A stretch of DNA of 64,000 nucleotides, from contig NZ_PYMB01000002.1 of NCBI RefSeq assembly GCF_003026455.1, positions 548,699-612,698 on the forward strand. The letters run 5' to 3'. This stretch comes from Photobacterium rosenbergii. GTDB lineage: Bacteria; Pseudomonadota; Gammaproteobacteria; Enterobacterales; Vibrionaceae. A program made the translations under genes and the position numbers. Positions 62,336 through 64,000 of this stretch are shown piece after piece; the first letter of the stretch is position 1, and each line of letters begins with the position of its first letter. The notes beneath the pieces are model-generated. The model searched no databases and was not told where the DNA came from. It saw only the letters and a list, made by a program, of their open reading frames with translations.

Positions 62336-63913
62336 ATGGATAGTGTACTAAAGAAATACAGTATAGAGACGACTGACTACCAGGTTGGTCAGGACAACAT
62401 TCAAAAATGGGGTTTTGACATTCATAACCCTGTCTTCGGCACCAGTGCAGGACTGATTATCTTGTTCCTCGGTGCGCTTATCTTCATCGACCCCGAAACA
62501 GCCAAAGAAGCGCTAAACAGCGTTAAAAACGGCATCCTCAATGATTTTGATGCGCTCTTCATGTGGCTGACTAACTTTTTTGTCGTTTTCACTCTGGGGT
62601 TAATGCTCTCGCCGTTGGGCAAAATTCGAATCGGTGGTAAAGATGCTAAGCCTGAACACTCGCGAGTTTCATGGCTAGCAATGCTGTTTGCAGCAGGCAT
62701 GGGTATTGGTTTGCTGTTCTGGGGGGTAGCAGAGCCTACAGCTTACTTCACCAACTGGTGGGGTACGCCGTTCAATGTGGCGCCAAATACTGAAGATGCC
62801 AAAGCGCTGGCGATGGGTGCGACCATTTTCCACTGGGGTATTCATGGTTGGGCGATTTACGCCATTGTCGGTTTGTCGTTGGCGTTCTTTGCGTTCAACA
62901 AGGGCCTACCACTGTCTATTCGTTCTGTGTTCTACCCGGTATTCGGTGATAGGGCATGGGGCTGGTTGGGCCATGTTATCGATATCCTCGCGGTATTGGC
63001 GACACTGTTTGGTCTGGCAACCTCGCTTGGCCTTGGTGCCCAGCAGGCAACCAGTGGTATTAACCATGTGTTCGGCACCGAAGGCGGTATTGGCATGCAG
63101 ATGGGCGTGATTGCTTTTGTAACGGCGATTGCGATCTTCTCGGTCATCCGTGGTATCGACGGTGGTGTCAAACTGCTTAGTAACATCAACATGATGTTTG
63201 CGTTTGTCCTGCTGGTATTTGTTGCATTCGTTGGCTTTGATGTGGTGACTGTCGCGCTGCCAGAAACCATCATGGCTTACTTTGGTAACATTGTTGAACT
63301 AAGTAACCCGCATGGCCGTGATGACACAACATGGATGCACGGCTGGACTGTGTTCTACTGGGCGTGGTGGATTTCATGGTCGCCATTTGTCGGTATGTTT
63401 ATCGCCCGTGTTTCTAATGGCCGTACCGTGCGTGAGTTCCTGTTCGCGGTGATCTTCGTACCAACACTGATGACGATTATTTGGATGTCGATTTTTGGCG
63501 GTATTGCTATCGATCAGGTGGTGAACAAAGTCGGTGAGCTGGGGGCCAATGGCCTGAATGATATCTCGCTAACCCTGTTCCATGTTTACGATGCAATGCC
63601 GTTCAGTTCGGTGCTCTCTGTTCTGTCCATTGCCTTGGTACTGATTTTCTTTATTACCTCGTCGGACTCAGGTTCGCTAGTTATCGATAGCATTACTGCA
63701 GGCGGTAAGGTCGATGCACCTGTTCCTCAGCGTATTTTCTGGGCAACCGTAGAAGGTTCCATTGCTGCTGTGATGTTATGGATAGGTGGCTCGGAAGCAC
63801 TGCAGGCATTCCAGTCTGGGGTAGTAGCTACCGCATTACCATTTAGCTTTGTTTTGCTGCTAATGTGCGTAAGCTTGGTGAAAGGACTGAGAACCGAGCG
63901 TAGCGCATACTAG
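62336..63913 (+). CDS. BCCT-family betaine/choline/carnitine transporter
   Basis: A 525-residue sodium-coupled transporter with twelve membrane segments. The signature tryptophan segment is GWTVFYWAWWISWSPFVGMF, and the Gly stretch AAGMGIGLLFWGVAEP matches BetP. It imports glycine betaine or related osmolytes, expected in a marine organism. No strong ribosome binding site before ATG 62336. Single gene closed by a terminator. Confidence 0.95.
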   Translation: MDSVLKKYSIETTDYQVGQDNIQKWGFDIHNPVFGTSAGLIILFLGALIFIDPETAKEALNSVKNGILNDFDALFMWLTNFFVVFTLGLMLSPLGKIRIGGKDAKPEHSRVSWLAMLFAAGMGIGLLFWGVAEPTAYFTNWWGTPFNVAPNTEDAKALAMGATIFHWGIHGWAIYAIVGLSLAFFAFNKGLPLSIRSVFYPVFGDRAWGWLGHVIDILAVLATLFGLATSLGLGAQQATSGINHVFGTEGGIGMQMGVIAFVTAIAIFSVIRGIDGGVKLLSNINMMFAFVLLVFVAFVGFDVVTVALPETIMAYFGNIVELSNPHGRDDTTWMHGWTVFYWAWWISWSPFVGMFIARVSNGRTVREFLFAVIFVPTLMTIIWMSIFGGIAIDQVVNKVGELGANGLNDISLTLFHVYDAMPFSSVLSVLSIALVLIFFITSSDSGSLVIDSITAGGKVDAPVPQRIFWATVEGSIAAVMLWIGGSEALQAFQSGVVATALPFSFVLLLMCVSLVKGLRTERSAY

Positions 63914-63929
63914 AAACAGGTTCTGACGT

Positions 63930-63965
63930 AAGCGGCCTCAAACATCGTTTGGGGCCGCTTTTTTA
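63930..63965 (+). terminator. Terminator of the BCCT gene
   Basis: Arms AAGCGGCC and GGCCGCTT with inner CAAAC / GTTTG, followed by TTTTTTA. Confidence 0.9.
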
Positions 63966-64000
63966 TATATCGGTTGTATAATTTTCCCCGAGCCCCGAGC

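Noticed and set aside
1..64000. CRISPR arrays, tRNA, rRNA, insertion sequences or prophage
   Set aside because: No regularly spaced repeats, transposase or integrase genes, or structural RNA sequences were recognised anywhere in the window.

Overview
The window looks like chromosomal DNA of a marine gammaproteobacterium of the Vibrionaceae, most like Photobacterium or a close relative. The basis is the pair of OmpU/OmpL-type porins, the cydABX operon, a tandem glycine riboswitch ahead of an AGCS symporter, a CitAB-type two-component system beside a 2-hydroxycarboxylate carrier, and a BCCT betaine transporter. This is a judgement from protein families; no search was run. No rRNA, tRNA, insertion sequence, prophage or CRISPR array was seen.

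Region by region. 1-2.5 kb: ureide pathway (puuD fragment, uraH, uraD) divergent from a RutR-like TetR regulator, with a RutR-type half-palindromic box between them. 2.6-6.0 kb: a five-gene leftward operon of an exported metallo-beta-lactamase-fold protein, a Cys-rich precursor peptide (HvfA-like), a DUF692 multinuclear iron enzyme (HvfB), its partner (HvfC) and a DoxX membrane protein. 6.4-9.2 kb: cytochrome bd oxidase including the 34-residue CydX. 9.5-22 kb: an AraC regulator with an aldehyde dehydrogenase, then two efflux blocks (HlyD/DUF2955 with two LysR regulators, and a complete RND tripartite pump). 22-28 kb: an exported beta-propeller protein, a class II ribonucleotide reductase split in two genes, and a periplasmic D-Ala-D-Ala dipeptidase. 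28.3-31 kb: two paralogous porins with similar leaders. 31-43.7 kb: mixed housekeeping and hypothetical genes (DsbA-like lipoprotein, ASCH protein, lysophospholipase, patatin, YegD, HiPIP, HAD hydrolase, riboswitch-controlled alanine/glycine symporter, AraC regulator with a degenerate receiver, membrane J-protein). 43.7-48.7 kb: a second RND pump divergent from its TetR regulator, with two copies of a palindromic operator between them. 48.8-53.6 kb: PheC-like solute-binding protein, two overlapping small membrane-protein genes, NhaC antiporter, YqaB-type phosphatase and two small envelope proteins. 53.7-57.4 kb: CitA/CitB-type system with a 2HCT carrier.

57.6-62.1 kb is the most unusual part: a BrxR/CapW-like WYL regulator, an unknown 165-residue protein, a methyltransferase-HNH nuclease fusion, an M15-like protein and a possible 39-codon gene, set among several strong inverted repeats. 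It has the look of an uncharacterised defence-type locus placed between ordinary transport genes. The window closes with a BCCT transporter and its terminator.

Gene starts were moved inward from the longest frame where a ribosome binding site or family alignment favoured it; each case is stated.
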